Positions 61,761 to 64,000 of a stretch of DNA of 64,000 nt are shown here, piece after piece. The notes below the pieces were generated by a model that searched no databases, had not been told where the DNA came from, and was given only the letters and a program-made list of their open reading frames with translations. The translations under genes and the position numbers were made by a program. Origin of the DNA: JAXMDC01 sp046349035 (GTDB taxonomy: Bacteria; Pseudomonadota; Alphaproteobacteria; Rhizobiales; Kaistiaceae); NCBI GenBank assembly GCA_046349035.1, contig JAXMDC010000002.1, positions 744,001-808,000 of the forward strand, read 5' to 3'. Each line of letters starts with the position of its first letter. The stretch's first letter is position 1.

Positions 61761-62777
61761 TCACCCGGCATTGGAAACGCGGACCAGGGCGTCGAGCCGC
61801 TCCTTCGCCCATCCGGCATCGATCGAGCGCCGCGCCAACTCCACCCCGCTGCGAAGGTCCGCGGCCTTGCCGGCAACCGCGAGGGCCGCTCCGGCGTTGG
61901 CGAGCACGACGTCGCGATAGGCGCCTTCTTTGCCCGTCAGAACCTCGCGGAGGGCAGCCGCGTTGGTCGCGCCGTCGCCGCCGGCAATCGCCTCGATCGG
62001 CACCGCGCTCAGCCCGGCATCGCGGGGATTAATCTGGAAGGTGGTGACCTGACCGTTGCGCAGTGCTGCGACCTCCGTCGGACCGGCCAGCGAAATCTCG
62101 TCGACACCGCCGGCGCCATGCACCACCCATGCCGCCTCGGTGCCGAGGCCGGCGAGCACTTCGGCCAGCGGCCGCACCCATTGCGGCGAAAACACGCCGA
62201 GGAGGAGGCGCTTCACCCCCGCCGGATTGGACAGCGGCCCGAGCAGGTTGAAGATCGTCCGCGTGCCGAGTTCGACGCGGGTCGGCCCGACATGCTTCAT
62301 CGCCGCATGGTGTGCCGGCGCGAACATGAAGCCGATCCCCGCCTCGCGAATACAGCGTGCCACACGGTCCGGCGTGAGGTCGATCTTGACGCCGAGCGCC
62401 GCCAGCACGTCGGCGGCGCCCGACTTGGAGGAGAGCGCCCGGTTGCCGTGCTTGGCGACGGGAACCTCGGCGCCGGCGACGACAAAGGCCGAGGCGGTGG
62501 AAATGTTGTAGGTGCCGCGCCCATCGCCGCCGGTGCCGACCACGTCCATCGCATCCGCCGGCGCTTCGACCGGCAGCATCTTGGCCCGCATCGCCGCCAC
62601 CGCTCCGGCGATCTCGTCGACCGTCTCGCCGCGCACCCTGAGCGCCATCAGGAACCCGCCGATCTGCGCCGGCGTGGCGTTGCCCGACATGATGATGCCG
62701 AAAGCCTCTTCAGCCTCCGCGCGCGAGAGCGGCGCGCCAGTGGCAACGCGGGCTATCAGCGGCTTCAGGTCACTCAT
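61761..62777 (-). CDS. trpD: Anthranilate phosphoribosyltransferase
   Basis: A 338-aa enzyme joining anthranilate with PRPP. The PRPP/Mg site is GTGGDGRGTYNIST. KHGNRALSSKSGAADVLAALG and the anthranilate-binding HHAAMKHVGPTRVELGTRTIF stretch follow. ATG at 62777 is chosen over the GTG two codons upstream. It follows trpG by 21 bp. Confidence 0.95.
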   Translation of the reverse strand: MSDLKPLIARVATGAPLSRAEAEEAFGIIMSGNATPAQIGGFLMALRVRGETVDEIAGAVAAMRAKMLPVEAPADAMDVVGTGGDGRGTYNISTASAFVVAGAEVPVAKHGNRALSSKSGAADVLAALGVKIDLTPDRVARCIREAGIGFMFAPAHHAAMKHVGPTRVELGTRTIFNLLGPLSNPAGVKRLLLGVFSPQWVRPLAEVLAGLGTEAAWVVHGAGGVDEISLAGPTEVAALRNGQVTTFQINPRDAGLSAVPIEAIAGGDGATNAAALREVLTGKEGAYRDVVLANAGAALAVAGKAADLRSGVELARRSIDAGWAKERLDALVRVSNAG

Positions 62778-62798
62778 CGACACCCCCGCGCCGAACCT

Positions 62799-63404
62799 TC
62801 ACGCCACCGCCCGTGACGTGCGCCCGTTCCATTCGCGTGCGATGTCGAGGAAGTTGCGCAAGATCTGGTGGCCGTTTTCCGAGGCGATGCTTTCCGGATG
62901 GAATTGAACGCCGTGCATCGGGAAAGACGTGTGCGCAAGCCCCATGACGACGCCGTCATCCTCGGCCTCGGCCGTTACCCGCAGCACCGCCGGCATGGTC
63001 TCGCGTGCCACCGTCAGCGAGTGATAGCGCGTCGCACGAAGCTTGCCGTTGATGCCGCGAAAGACGCTCTGGCCGGTGTGGACGATAGTGCTGACCTTGC
63101 CGTGCATCGGCACCGGCGCTCGCACGACCTTGGCACCGAACGCCTGTCCCATGGCTTGGTGGCCGAGGCAGACACCGAACATCGGCACCGTGCTGGCCGC
63201 CGCCGCGATGAGGTCGAGGCAGATGCCGGCTTCGTTCGGGGTGCAGGGACCTGGCGAGAGGACAATGCCTTCCGGCTTCATCGCCAACGCATCGGCAACG
63301 CTGAGCTTGTCGTTTCTGCGAACGACCAGCCGCGCCCCGAGTTCACCCAGATAGTGAACCAGGTTGTAAGTGAAGCTGTCGTAGTTATCGATGACCAGAA
63401 ACAC
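62799..63404 (-). CDS. trpG: Anthranilate synthase glutamine amidotransferase subunit
   Basis: A 201-aa class I glutamine amidotransferase supplying ammonia to TrpE. The nucleophile is C79 (FGVCLGHQAMGQAFG), the oxyanion region is SPGPCTPNEAGIC, and the catalytic His-x-Glu is in QFHPESIAS. It lies 71 bp downstream of trpE, a separate gene here rather than a TrpEG fusion. Confidence 0.95.
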   Translation of the reverse strand: MFLVIDNYDSFTYNLVHYLGELGARLVVRRNDKLSVADALAMKPEGIVLSPGPCTPNEAGICLDLIAAAASTVPMFGVCLGHQAMGQAFGAKVVRAPVPMHGKVSTIVHTGQSVFRGINGKLRATRYHSLTVARETMPAVLRVTAEAEDDGVVMGLAHTSFPMHGVQFHPESIASENGHQILRNFLDIAREWNGRTSRAVA

Positions 63405-63475
63405 GGGACCGGCTGCCTTTCCGCCCTGGCTTAGGCCCCGTCGGCGGCCCGATCAAGCGGTCTGGCCGGCAAGGG

Positions 63476-64000
63476 TTACTGCCCGCGGCCGACCGCCGAG
63501 GCAAAGCGCACCGCTTCCTCGGCCGCCCGGAATAGAGCCCGGGCCTTGGCGACGCACTCCTGGTGTTCGCTCTCAGCCACGGAATCGGCCACGATTCCCG
63601 CCCCCGACTGCACATACATGCGGCCGTCCTTAACGATCGAGGTGCGGAGCACGATACAGGTATCCATGGCACCGTTGGCCGAGAAATAGCCGACGCAGCC
63701 GGCATAGATGCCGCGCTTCTCGCGCTCCAGTTCGTCGATGATCTCCATGGCCCGCACCTTCGGTGCACCGGAGACGGTACCGGCCGGAAAGCCGGCGGCG
63801 AGAGCATCCAGCACATCGTGCTCGCTCCCCAGGCGTCCGACGACGTTGGAGACGATGTGCATCACGTGGCTGTAGTATTCGAGAAAGAACTGGTCGGTGA
63901 CGCGCACCGTGCCGATCTCAGCCACCCGCCCGACATCGTTGCGGCCGAGATCGAGCAGCATCAGATGCTCGGCCCGTTCCTTGGGGTCGGCCAGCAGCTC
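63476..64000 (-). CDS. trpE: Anthranilate synthase component I (5' end outside window)
   Basis: The C-terminal 174 residues of a chorismate-binding enzyme. DLGRNDVGRV, VSNVVGRL, AGFPAGTVSGAPKVRAMEII and the C-terminal VQSGAGIVADSVAESEHQEC match TrpE precisely. The frame continues to the right edge. Since trpG is a separate downstream gene, TrpE/TrpG form a two-subunit anthranilate synthase opening this operon. Confidence 0.94.
   Translation of the reverse strand, partial: ELLADPKERAEHLMLLDLGRNDVGRVAEIGTVRVTDQFFLEYYSHVMHIVSNVVGRLGSEHDVLDALAAGFPAGTVSGAPKVRAMEIIDELEREKRGIYAGCVGYFSANGAMDTCIVLRTSIVKDGRMYVQSGAGIVADSVAESEHQECVAKARALFRAAEEAVRFASAVGRGQ

Overview
The window is a GC-rich stretch of an alphaproteobacterial chromosome. 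The order trpE-trpG-trpD-trpC-moaC-moeA, lexA, comEC, gltX, gltA, lpxB-lpxI-lpxA-fabZ-lpxD-bamA is the arrangement I know from Hyphomicrobiales (Bradyrhizobium/Rhodopseudomonas-like bacteria). The direct-repeat LexA box (GTTC-N7-GTTC) and the dense use of 4-bp ATGA/GTGA overlaps also fit. No species is claimed.

Layout. (1) 1-8351: nitrate assimilation operon, comprising an ABC nitrate transporter (binding protein cut by the window edge, permease, ATPase), nitrite reductase NirBD and assimilatory nitrate reductase NasA. A DMT exporter and a small conserved protein follow. (2) 10077-20066: periplasmic redox and sulfur-oxidation genes: di-haem peroxidase, rhodanese sulfurtransferase, SoxC, a short mono-haem SoxD, a NosR/NirI-like membrane flavo/iron-sulfur protein, a YkgJ-type Cys-cluster protein and a cytochrome c. 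(3) 20090-24898: a 2-oxoglutarate dioxygenase, an SMP-30-like secreted protein and a copper-handling set (CopC-CopD fusion, YcnI, His/Cys-rich membrane peptide). (4) 25404-43058: a probable genomic island. A 20-bp piece of the 3' end of tRNA-Ser(UGA) is repeated in the same orientation 17.6 kb away. The remote end carries a rhizobial-type HTH gene and decayed phage sequences. The main cargo is a tightly packed operon of four B12-type radical SAM enzymes, a GH3-family acyl-amide synthetase, two GNAT-like acyltransferases, an AurF-like diiron N-oxygenase, a fatty acid desaturase, membrane proteins, a 60-aa peptide and a strongly bipolar acidic/basic protein. (5) 43286-64000: housekeeping core, comprising RlpA, a PBP-like D,D-carboxypeptidase with eroded active-site motifs, BamA, lipid A synthesis, citrate synthase, GltX, ComEC, LexA, Mo-cofactor and tryptophan biosynthesis (trpE cut by the window edge).

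How parts fit. NasA and SoxC are molybdoenzymes, and moaC-moeA in the same window make their cofactor. SoxC/SoxD with the rhodanese and the NosR-like protein form a thiosulfate/sulfur oxidation module, although soxXYZAB are not in the window. The most interesting and least explained unit is the radical SAM/GH3/AurF/desaturase operon. By enzyme class it looks like a pathway for an N-oxygenated, amide-linked lipid-like small molecule. That product is inference from enzyme families only; nothing in the sequence identifies it.
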